Shown here: piece by piece, positions 13,030 to 23,300 of the stretch
Position numbering within the stretch: the stretch's first letter is position 1
Layout: each line of letters starts with the position of its first letter
Source of the DNA: Phlebotomus papatasi
Taxonomy: Eukaryota; Arthropoda; Insecta; Diptera; Psychodidae
Assembly (NCBI RefSeq): GCF_024763615.1
Contig: NC_077222.1
Location: forward strand, 78,926,001-78,990,000
Length of the DNA stretch: 64,000 bases
Reading direction: 5' to 3'
The notes under the pieces: generated by a model
The model's input: the letters and a program-made list of their open reading frames with translations, nothing else
Told to the model about the DNA's origin: nothing
The model's database searches: none
Made by a program: the position numbers and the translations under genes

Positions 13030-13152
13030 CTTACGGTGGAAAAGGTCACAGACTTTCTGAACTAGTTCCGGCACTCAATTTTCATTCATCTTCTGCGCTT
13101 TCTGCACGATGCAGAGACACTGAAAGCCGCTGATTCTCCAAACCAAAATATA
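13030..13152 (-). promoter_or_regulatory. Orphan TATA-initiator promoter with possible first exon
   Basis: On the minus strand TATATTTT starts at 13152 and a TCAGT initiator has its A at 13121, exactly 31 bases later, the classic spacing of insect core promoters. The following ~90 bases end in CCACC/GTAAGC, a possible splice donor at about 13030. The only ATG in this stretch opens a tiny frame (ATGAATGAAAATTGA), so the exon would be non-coding. No coding exon that would belong to it could be recognised downstream. Confidence 0.4.
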
Positions 13153-13544
13153 CAAAAAAAAAAGAATCGGGGTTGATCACGATTTACTTTTGCTTTTAGT
13201 TTACATATTTAAAATTGTTTCTGTGCACATTAACACAATTTCTCTCTGTCTTTGACATTTTCTTACTCTTCTTATTACACCATCAAAGCACATTGAAATG
13301 TCCAATATTAGTTTAGCGTTCACTACTCGTCTTTGTTCAAAATATTCCATTTCACACTTTTTAAAAGTACACAATGCGCTTAGAAGATTGTTTTATATGC
13401 AGTAATAATAGGAAAATAATGAATAACATAATAAACAAAACTAAATAAGCTCTATATAAATTTATTAGGGTGATATAAAAAATTATTAGGTCAACTTTCA
13501 ATTAATTGAATGAATAATGAAACATAATGTTTTACGACATTTTA

Positions 13545-13757
13545 CGGGGAGGTGGGGCTACTTTGAACTATGGGGCTACATTGTTATACTATTTTTTCGC
13601 ATATTTATAAAGGAAACTGGGTTTTAACATGATGTAATTTGGGACAAAACAATAGTGGATCTAAATAAAATAATTGTAAGGACAACTTCATTTAGAAATA
13701 TGCGAAAAAATCATATAACAATATATCCCCAGAGCTCAAAGTAGCCCCACCTCCTCC
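13545..13757. mobile_element. 213-bp MITE, GGTGGGGCTACTTTGA ends
   Basis: Left GAGGTGGGGCTACTTTGA, right TCAAAGTAGCCCCACCTCC, TA on both sides; inner complementarity (ATATGCGAAAAAAT) continues. The termini resemble but are not the same as the GTGGGGCACC family. Confidence 0.6.
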
Positions 13758-15059
13758 TACATTATTTCCATTACACACAGAAAAATTTTGACTCTAAATT
13801 TAAGAATATATAAGATCCTGAGAACTTAAATTGGACGTGAATTCCCGAGGCGTTTAAGTTTAGAAGCTCTGAGCAAAAGAATAATGAGCTAGAATCCCTA
13901 ACTCTTTCAAGTTAAGAGATCGGGAACTTAAGTTCAGCATTAGCTGGAAAATGAAAAATGCGGGGGCATGACATTTCCTATGTTTCCCATATGTTTCTAG
14001 CGATCCGAAAAAACTTTTGAGTTTATTAGCTGTTTTCTGTCATTGTAGAATGAATTAGCAAAAAATACTAATACTAAATTAAAGCCAATTTAATAACGAG
14101 GAGGCAATAGAAAACCCTAAATTGGCAACCTACGTAGTTTTGGATATATCTCGTGAAATGTGTACGAAAACGGGGAGAAAATTAGACTAAAACCGGTCGC
14201 ATTTTTCAGAGCTAATGTCACCCTCCTGGAAAAATGCCTACAGATTTGCAAATTGCAACTAAAACTTAATGATCAAGGATTTAGGATTAGGGCATTGGCA
14301 TTCATTGGATGGGATTTGAAATTAAATTCCTGGGTGTTTCTGTTTAAGAATTTTCCATTTTTCTGTGTGTAATCTACAAAGTGTCACATTGTATTTTTTT
14401 TTAATTTCCAGTGTCATTAGGACCGAAAACCCGCACGCAATGGTTTTATGCATACAGAAAAGTTGCATACAGGCAGGAGATATCTTTCAAATATGTTATA
14501 GAAACGCCGTATTATATGCAAAACTTTTTTTCGAGTTGTTTTCAGCACCAACCGTTCAATCAAAAGAAATGCATCTTAAAATTACCGCCATGGTGTTTCA
14601 AAAAATGATTTGACACAAATTAGCTACTAGGCAAATTGTAATTGCATACACTCACTCAGTCCTGGCATTAAACACTTCGGAATTATGCACCTTATATGAT
14701 TATGCACATAAAATTATGCATGTTTGCTTACTATTGGAGTCAATTTGTGTAATCATTCTTAAAATACGCCTTAATGTATACTATTTTGTGACACGGGAAA
14801 TTTGATAACGCTATGCTTATTTTTCAAAATAAAACTTTAATTTCTTTTATTAAGGTAAAGTTTTTGACTATTCTATCAATTTATTGAAGAACTGTGACCC
14901 AAAAATTACTTTTTTTGGTAATGTATTTCTTTTAAACTGTTGAATCTTTTTATTGGAGTTCCTTTAAAAATAAACTTTTTCCTAAATATTACTGTTGGAA
15001 TTCAAAGAAAGAGCAGTTATATAATCATCTTTTTTTCCAACTTGTCACCGGCCTGGAGC
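13758..15059. other. Intergenic with a diverged element fragment
   Basis: No gene seen. The part 14410-14690 (TTAGGACCGAAAACCCGC ... CACTCAGTCCTGGCATTA) shares words with the CAGTCCCGG element at 41286-42137 (AGTTGCATAC, GAAACGCCGT, CAGTCC), so it is probably a diverged relative. Short frames there are not supported as genes. Confidence 0.35.
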
Positions 15060-15408
15060 TTAAACGGTAAAAGGTATCGACTTCCGGTCTTCGATGACTC
15101 CTGAAAAACAATATCCCCAGACGTTCTTTTATTCCCCCGCCCACTCCATCCCCTCGAAAACTATGCTTTTTTGGTTTTTCTCAAAATTGGCCCAAGCTTT
15201 TACAGTGATTTTCGAATATGTTTTAGAGGTAGTTCAGGCGAGCATTTCCTCCAAACATACCTATTACCGGAAAAATCGCCATTTTGAATTATTAAAGATT
15301 AAAGATCAATCACTTTTTGAGTACTCATTTTTTAACCGAACTGGTTAAATATGGATTTTTTGGGAAAATATTGAAATTCTGAACGCGTCTATATCGGTCT
15401 TCATCGGT
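15060..15408 (-). repeat. Diverged copy of the large-inverted-repeat unit
   Basis: Contains GAATATGTTTTAGAG, CTTCCTCC-like and AGCATTTCCTCC words in the same order as the unit in the 37.6-40.0 kb inverted repeat (GGATATGTTTTAGAG, GGACATTTCATCC). Divergence is high, so the relation is tentative. Confidence 0.3.
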
Positions 15409-15873
15409 AATGAAGCGGTTAAGATAAGATAAGATTTTGTAAGGGGTCACTTCTCCATTTCGGATATTCCGAAGCATCCAGGCCACAATTGGGCCCCTTA
15501 TGCTTCCCCATTCCTATTCTATATTATCCCACGATACGGGTAACCGCTCCATATCACAGCTCTGTGGGCAACCAGTGCCGCTACTATATCACAGCAGCCC
15601 ATCTCGATCTCTGTTTGGATCAGTGACAGTGAATATTTGTATCGACTGAAGTACCACTTTCAAGCCGTACCAGCCTCTATTGTTTAGGCGGTTCACTTTT
15701 TTTGCCAATATGCAACATTGACATTACTATTCATTCATTCACTGGACGAATTCAAAGCCGATATGGCATGAGAAATCTTTTTCTGCTGCTGCTCAGCTTT
15801 GAACCCAAGACCTCGCAGTCATAGAGCTACTACTCTATCCAATGACCCACTCGAGGCTAACGAAGCGGTTAAG
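15409..15873 (-). mobile_element. tRNA-derived SINE with 15-bp target duplication
   Basis: On the minus strand the element starts AGCCTCGAGTGGGTCATTGG, then ATAGAGTAGTAGCTC, ATGACTGCGAGG and GGGTTCAAAGC. This order matches a tRNA: A box (TGGATAGAGTAG) and B box (GGGTTCAAAGC). The body runs to about 15424 and ends with repeated TCTTA. It is flanked by near-identical direct repeats AATGAAGCGGTTAAG (15409-15423) and AACGAAGCGGTTAAG (15859-15873), the mark of LINE-driven insertion. The body is about 435 bp. Confidence 0.72.
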
Positions 15874-15951
15874 TACTGATTTTTATTTTTTATTTTTTAA
15901 TGCTGTGATTTATGGATCAATTTTTGATCTCAAGTAGACCAGTAAGCACCA

Positions 15952-16690
15952 AATACAGTGGTGTAAATAAGTATAATTCCATCCCTTAATCCTTAAGGAA
16001 ACTCAACAAAAAAAGGAAACGTCGAAAAAATTCATACGTAGACCATAACGTCCTTCCATGCCAACATAAAAAATCGACATTTTGATTTTTTTATTCTTAG
16101 TATTTTTAGAAATATAATAGAATTTTGTTTTTAGGCTGGAAATAAGTATAATTCCACTGAATAAATTGAGCGTTAGGAGGGTATTTATTTTTAACCAAAT
16201 TTTGGGTTAATATCTTTTAATAAATTTATTTTTAAGCCTCTAACGGTGTTTTCTTTAATATGCGAAAAAAAGTTCTAAAATAATGTTTTCTAGGATAATT
16301 ATGATCCAATAAAGTCGAAAAAACCATCCATTCTTCATTATCTCTTTTAGTTTAGGCGCTAGGTGAGAAAATATAAAAAATTTTTGAAACTCTTTTTGCT
16401 TCTGAAATTCACATTTTTAGTTTTTTCAATTTTTTTAAATAAAATATACAAAGTAGTTCAGTAAAAAATAAATTTATTTTAGTCAAATAACTTTAAATCG
16501 GTATTTTTTATGGAAATTGGAAATGAGTTTTTGTGCACAAATATTTTTTGTTGCTATTTCTCTGACCTGTTACACAAAACTGGGAATAACAACAAAACGA
16601 AGAGCCAAAATGAGTTCAAACTTTCAAGAGATGTTTATAAGAATATTACCGAGGACACTATAGCACTTTTAAATAAATAAAACCTTTATT
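15952..16690 (+). mobile_element. Tc1/mariner relic, 5' part
   Basis: Starts TACAGTGGTGTAAATAAG, a Tc1-type terminus, with the inner word AATAAGTATAATTCC repeated at 16141. At about 16597-16680 a plus-strand frame reads KTKSQNEFKLSRDVYKNI, which resembles the first residues of Tc1-like transposases (xLSxDVRxxI) and then meets a stop. No catalytic DDE region is seen, so it is an inactive fragment. Confidence 0.4.
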
Positions 16691-16713
16691 GTCGCTGTAA
16701 ATGTGATTTTTGT

Positions 16714-16735
16714 TAAGACCGCCTGGAGGCGGTCT
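16714..16735. repeat. Perfect short hairpin
   Basis: AAGACCGCC, TGGA loop, GGCGGTCTT: nine base pairs without mismatch and strikingly GC-rich in an AT-rich region. No gene ends nearby that would need it. Confidence 0.5.
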
Positions 16736-16756
16736 TACCCGTTAGAGGATTAATCT

Positions 16757-16995
16757 TTACCGTTTTATGTTTCACAGCTGTGCGTATCTTCAGCACAATA
16801 TTAACAGTTTTATACTTAGTCTGTGCGTGTTGTCTGCACAAATTTAACAATTTTATGATTGATCTATACCAGTTTTTAGCACAACCTTTTACATTTTGTA
16901 ATTGAACTATGCGTAACTTCGGCACAATGTAAACCGTTTTATGCAGATTTAACGCACAATATGAGAAATACGAATTTTATGCACAATCTAAATTC
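16757..16995. repeat. Degenerate ~44-bp tandem repeat
   Basis: Four to five imperfect units carry the order (A/C)C(G/A)TTTTAT, TGTGCGT, a short T-rich stretch, then (A/T)GCACAA. Unit length varies from 42 to 46 bases. Non-coding; short frames across it are incidental. Confidence 0.55.
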
Positions 16996-17059
16996 TAAAC
17001 CGTGTTTTGCTTGTGCTCTGCGTGTTTTCAGAACAAACTTGATTTAAAATTCTAAAGTA

Positions 17060-17370
17060 TTTTTTTAGTTCAACTCAAAATCTTGAAGGAATTTAAGGAC
17101 AAAATGCATTTTAAAAGCCACAGGGGCGCCAAGAAAGCCCTCCAAAAATCTTGGTGCCCTTAGAAAGACTCTGAAGGAACTTAAAGTGTCCCTTTTTATT
17201 TCAGCACGACATCTTGCAAAAATATAAGGCCAAAATGCTTTTTAAGAGCTAGAGGAGCGCCCCACAAAGTCCCAGGGAATTAAGTTTTTTTTTTATTTCA
17301 ACGCAAAATTTTTTAAGATTAAACTGACATGATGCATTTCAAGAATTAGAGAGGCGCCCCATTGTCTCTG
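17060..17370. repeat. Degenerate ~125-bp tandem repeat
   Basis: Three diverged units share AAAATGC(A/T)TTTTAA, GAG, GGCGCC(C) and CTTTTTATTTCA. It directly follows the 44-bp repeat. Non-coding. Confidence 0.45.
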
Positions 17371-17937
17371 AGTCTCTTTTATTATACAGTAGACTCTCTC
17401 TCAATTGGGCATTTGGGGCAAAATGTCATCCGGTTTATCGATAGATTTGGGCGTCAAAGCCTTTATAAATTCCACAAAAAGCGCTCAATTATAAAGAATC
17501 ACGATGAAATAGGAAGAACTACAGCGAATTTGAGCAAATTAGCTTCATATAATTAAACAACAAAATTTTTCGCCCGATTGAACATGTCGATCAACATGTC
17601 AAAAATAAAGGGTCAGAGTGTGAGCTACGAGGCGACTCATGACAGTTCATTTGATTAAAAAAAAAACAAAATCGGTGCCCCTGAAGGCCCGCGCCCTGGG
17701 CGGACCGCCCCTCCCGCACCCCTCTAGGTACGCTACTGTGGTAAGCTCCAGTTCCGTTTAAAAATAAGAGAAAAAGCCCAATTTCAAAGCTGCCCCAATT
17801 CAAAGGTGCCCTACTTTCCTCTACCTCTTCGTGTTTTTTTCCTTTGTCCCATGTAATGGCCTCTACTTGTGCAAAATTTCAATTGAAAATAAGCAAAATT
17901 GAATGAGAATTTCATAAGTGTTTGAAAATCTTTAAAG
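17371..17937. other. Intergenic, element fragments
   Basis: At 17385 a CAGTAGACTCTCTCTCAA end resembles the pogo-like element at 60167 but its partner end is not intact. At about 17775-17821 there is a truncated AAAGGTGCCC end of the GTGGGGCACC family. No gene seen. Confidence 0.35.
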
Positions 17938-18031
17938 ACACACTAGAGAAATTTATGTCCATATTGAAGAAAATTCCTTACGCTTGTATAGGAAAAACTC
18001 TTCAATATGGACATAAATTTGTCTAGTGTGT
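17938..18031. mobile_element. 94-bp hairpin MITE, copy 1
   Basis: ACACACTAGAGAAATTTATG and CATAAATTTGTCTAGTGTGT form the two arms, extended inwards by TCCATATTGAAGA; loop of about 25 bases. Almost perfect pairing over some 33 bp. Second copy at 27647-27742. Confidence 0.65.
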
Positions 18032-20348
18032 AGAGAACATAAAACAGTGAGAAAATCTCAAAATTCCAATGTACGATCAATTCCAAATTACACCATTGTA
18101 CCCTAGATAAACTGCTATTACCTTTTTAGTGAAATTTCCTCGAGTCATTGGTAGGGTCTTGAAGAAATTGCGAGTGTCTTTATGTAAATTTTCTCGAATG
18201 TTGCACGACAAAAAGATCGCAATGATGTTCCGTCTGGGACTGTGGGAATTGATCATGGGCATGGAAGTAGAGGTGAATTTTTGGATGATGAGGAAGAGAA
18301 TAGAAAAGATATGAAAAAGACTGTCTGATTCGAAATCTGGGGAAATGACTTCAAAGCCTGATGGGGTACACGGAGGGCAAATCCACATGACAATTGTGTG
18401 ATCATCCTGCATCTCCATCTCTCGCGTTCTTTTGCATAGCGTGTGTGTGATCTTTTTTGATGGTGAAAGTGCGAGTTATCGACAGAACGACAAAAAAAAG
18501 TAATGAAGGTTCATCGGTCAGACCTCGAAAATTTCTGTAATGGCACTTTGGGTGGCTGGTTTTTTCATGTACACCGGCACAATTTTTTTTTAAACCATCT
18601 GCAGTAACAACTCGTTTTTTTTTAGAGTCATTTATTATTAAAAATTTCATCTGACAATATTTATGAAGACTTCTATAGAAAAAAAAATCATTTCACTCTT
18701 GGCTGTTTTGTGTTGGATGTGTTTTCTTCATCTCTCCTCCTCTCTCTTTCTCTCTCTATCCTGAAGGTGAAAATTTCATGACAGAACATTGTAAAAAAAA
18801 AACAAAAAAAAATTGGAAATAAAACTATTTGACTAACATTTTTGCTCCCAATCTCCTCAATCCAAATTTTCTTCATGCAATTCTCCTTTTTCATCTTCTA
18901 CTCTCAAAAAACGCAATTGATACAAAAAAAAATATTATAGTAATTGTAAGTTGTTTCTCTTCTCACCTTCTTTCATACTATTTTAAAAAAAAATAAAAAG
19001 AACATTTATAGGTTTTAATGGCATTTTTCATGAATTTTCCACATTTTTTTTCTACTTCAAATTTTGTTTGTGGGATGGGTTTTTCTTTTCACAAAAATCT
19101 CTCAATCTTGGAATAACATCTTTTTTTTTCTCGGTTAGTTTTAGCCGACAAAAATTCAATCGCATCTTTACTGTTGCTCTTTCTCTCTTTTTCACGGATT
19201 TTCTTCCATATTTGTATGAAGATGTTAATTATTTCTTGAATTTCTTTTATGAGGCTTATTGCTTCTTTTTTTTCTTCTTCTTTTTGATTGTAAAGAGTGG
19301 TTCATCTCGTTATTATTTTGGCTATAAGAGATAGTGCAGTAAAAGAGATATACAAAAAAAATATCTCATAAATTTTATTAACAGCAAAGAGGGACAAATT
19401 TGATCAAATTAACATATTTTTACGTTTTATCAGATGAAATACATTTAATTTCTCTGCACTTTCTCGCGACAATTCAAAAGAGACGAATAATAATTTCGAG
19501 CAATTTTTCTCACTTGATCGAAAATCATTAATTTACCAAATTATTTCATAGAAAAAAAAATAAAAGAACATTGAATACACAAAAAAAAAATTATTACAAA
19601 ATTAAAGACGAGGAAAATTTGTATGGCAATAACACCTGATTCTTTTGTACATTATTTGGGCCACTTTTGCCCCCTTTCTTTCATTTTTGCTCTTTTTCTC
19701 ACACTCGGCTGAATTTCAAAGGTTTTTTTTTTTTGGGGAAAATTTATACCTTATATGACAAATAGTGTATTAATTTAAACTGTGTAGTAACAAGTGTAAA
19801 TTATGAACTACTTCTTAATAGAAAAAAAATTTTTTCTCCTTGCATATTAATAACGTACATTAATATTTTTTCTCTCCTCTTTTTTTTTTAATTATTTACA
19901 TTAATGTATTTCATGCTAATATACAAAGTTCTCCTTATGAGTTTTCTTTTTTAAAATTTTATCCATTTTTTTTCTTAAATCTTTGCCACATCTCTTTTTT
20001 TTTGTCAAAAATACTACATTGCCTTTAACTATAATTCAATTTGTTTTTTTTTTCTTTAGTTCTTTTTTTCATCTGTCAAAAACTAAGATTTATAAAATAT
20101 TTCCGTGTTGACACTTCCCAAGTTAAATTTAGTATATCAATTTTCATTTTCGGGGCGTCTCTAGTAACAAAAAAAATACAATTGAGGAAAACTAAAAAAA
20201 AACAGAAATTTTGGAAAAAAAATAAAAAAGAGAGTAGAGAAAAGTAATATTGAAATTTCACACAAAAGATGATAAAGAAAATCTGCCTTACATTTTCTCA
20301 GTTGTGGATGTGTTTGTGTGGGTCTGGTTTTGAGGGACATGGCTGCAT
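18032..20348. other. Poly-T rich flank, probable 3' UTR of the AT-hook gene
   Basis: 18.6-20.3 kb is dominated by T runs (A runs on the minus strand) and a CT microsatellite at about 18738-18758. The part next to 20349 should be 3' UTR of the minus-strand gene; the first clear AATAAA on that strand is at about 19378-19373, roughly 1 kb downstream of the stop. Open frames are low-complexity and not supported. Confidence 0.4.
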
Positions 20349-23300
20349 TTATGGAGCTGCAACTTCCTCAGTGGGTTTTGGAGATATTTTCGGTTCACCT
20401 GAAAAAACAAACATAACATACATTTATTTAAAATTATTTCACAAATTATTTAAAAAAAAAACCGAGGATAAATTGATGTAGGGGAAAGTACTCTCCTTTC
20501 GAACGTTCGAAAATGTGAATTTATTTTATTTTTCCTAAAAGACTTAGGGTAAGTGTGCCAAATTCCGGGCAGCTTGTAATTTCGGCCACCTTTTTTGTTC
20601 CTCGAATTTCCATGATTTTTTAGTTTTTACATACTCTAGAGATTATACAATGCAAAAGAATAACAAAAAATTTAGCTTCGACAAACGATGATGACGTGAA
20701 AAAGACATTTGAAGAATTCCCGAAGGGCAAGGAACTATGAGAATGAAGGTGGCCGAAATAGGGCACCAGAGCTATGTCTATATTTTTATTCATTTTAAAA
20801 TGTATTAAGAATGATTTAAGAGTAAATAAAGACGGTAAACTCTTTACAAGGTTCCAAGCAACACTCCTACAAAAGAAAGAATAAAAAAAATCAATTTGTA
20901 TTTAAAATATTACATTTCAAACTTGAGACTTTGACGCTTGCATGCAACTATGCCGAAATTTGGCACATTTGCCCTAACAGAATTTCATTTAAAATCATTT
21001 CATAACTTCAAAAAAACAAGTATAAATTGAATTATTGATCTCAATTCTAAGACCAAGATCAAGAAAATTTAATGAATTTGGTATTCTGAAATGAAAAAGG
21101 GATGACAAAGCGTCCCAGGCTTTGCAAAGTGCTCGAATTCGTGACTTAGATAGATAGATTGTATAGGGAGCATGGTACGATCTGTGGGCTGCAGACACCT
21201 AGGCTCTATTTGAGCCCCTTATGTCTACCCAACAAACCTTACTCCAATTCTTTTAAAACGTGGCTGAACTGCAGAATATCCTGAGCTGCCGCTCTTTTGA
21301 TATCCTCCAGTGTCAGCACTTCTTTCTTAAAGATCTGAATTCTCTGGCTTGAGAATTTGGAACAATAACATAAAATGTGTTCTACTGTTTCCAGACTCTC
21401 TCCACAACCCCTGCAAGCTGAGGTAACGTCTACACCCAACTTTGCAAGATGTGAATTTAGCCAGTGTCCTGTGTGAATTCGTGACTTAGATGCAGATTTA
21501 GATTTATTGTATTCAAATGTACTTTCAAAATATTTGTTAATATCTCTCATGGAGCCAAACAGTCACCAATGGCTAGGCTCTAGTATTCTCTGGTTGATAT
21601 TTGCTGCTTTTAACCCAGTGGACTTGAAGGGGATAGGGGAAAGTGCTGTCCCTTCGAACGTTCATGCCTTCGAATACTGTGAATTTTCTTTTATTTTTCC
21701 TAAGAGACTTACACATAATTATCAAAAATTGATAATAAAAATGTGTAAGACTCCTAGCAAAAAATAAAATAAATTCACATTACAGTGCTGTCTCTCTATA
21801 TGCACAGATTTTGTGTCGGTTGCATTCAAAATCAATTTGTTTACATTTTGACAAAGTAATAAAGAAAATTATTTTCTTGGTAACTAATTTTTCTTGTTTT
21901 TAATTTTCTTAATTTTATTTTTTCTGTCTCATATTATATTTAAAATAACACGGGAAATTCTAGAACAATAAAAAAATGATAATTTATTAAAAGAAAAAAA
22001 CCGTTGGGAATTTAAAAAAAAAAGTTGTGCATATTCAGAGAGAGAACTGTCAAAAAAAGTACCCAAACTGTGCATATAGAGAGACAGCACTGTATTCGAA
22101 AACTTGAACGTTCGAAGGCAGAGTACTTTCCCCTATTTATAATTATCGGAATGAACGCCAATATATTGATTGATTGGTTGAGATGTTATTCCTCAAAAGT
22201 ACTTTCGCATCATTTACCGTTTACCGGTTATCAACCGATTTATTGAACACATAGAATCACTCAAACGATCGTCCAAAATAGCTTAGGAGAAATACAACTT
22301 ATTTTCTGATAAAAATTACTTATCGGTTATGAACCGATTAAGTACCGGTTTATAACCGATTAGAACCGGTACAGACTTGTTAAAAATTCCACAAGACCTT
22401 TCCAACGAGCCCAACATGACCCGATTCGGTTGGGAAATACGCTCTGTTGAGCTTTTGAAAACTTTGACCTTGAAAAACCGTTATTAGGAATAATTCAAAG
22501 GTATTTTCGTATAAGGACGAAATGTCGTCTGGGTAAATTGTAAAACATTTCCAACAATAAAAATATCACATGACACATTTCCGAGGAATCCCAAAAACTT
22601 TGGTTTTGGAAAGGAAGGGTTGATTTATGGGGGGTCTCCCGAATATCCCAAGTCTCTATCTTTAACCGTTTGTCTTCTAGGAGTGATAACGGCTGGACAA
22701 ACAGACAGGCGGATAAACAGAAAACACCTGAAATGCAATTTTCACTGGAAATTTTAGGGTATGAAAAACTTGAGGGATTATACATACTGTATCCGCCAAA
22801 AGTTTCTTGACAAAGTTTTGTTCAAAAAATCAGGTGGAAAAAATGATAAAAAAAAACTACTTTTTAAATTTTTCTTTTTGTAAATGACTGGTTTATAAAT
22901 TAGAGATATTATTTATGCGTTTCAAAAAAAAGAACTAATTTTAATTTATTTAAAAAACTATTTTTTTCCAAAATTTTATAATTTTTCATCGACCAAAAGT
23001 TTCTTGACAAATTTGAAAATGTCGCTCAAAATGGTCAAATAGGTGCAATCAATATCCTGTTATCAGTTATATTATCAAGTTTTGTTATTTGAGAGGTAAA
23101 TGATCGGTTTGCACATTTCTAAATTTTTCAGTGGTCAATATGCAATATAGAAGCGATGATAAATAATGTATTTTTGTTAATTTATAATTTAGGTGATAAT
23201 GGCAAGTTACTAAAAATTGAAAAATTGAAAATCGTCCAGAGATACTACTGGAATAAATATGTGTCACCAATATTTAAATTTGATAGAAAATCCCTGCAGG

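Noticed and set aside
15780..15858. Functional tRNA gene
   Set aside because: A and B boxes exist but acceptor and anticodon stems do not pair, and the sequence continues as a SINE with target duplications.
18129..18650. Short frames on both strands as a small gene
   Set aside because: No conserved motif, and frames on opposite strands are equally long; nothing separates them from chance.
21133..21490. Direct repeat GAATTCGTGACTTAGAT at both sides of the LINE frame as a target duplication
   Set aside because: The inner copy is part of the LINE coding sequence (SKSRIH) and the outer one belongs to the CCGGTT repeat, so the match is most likely chance or secondary.
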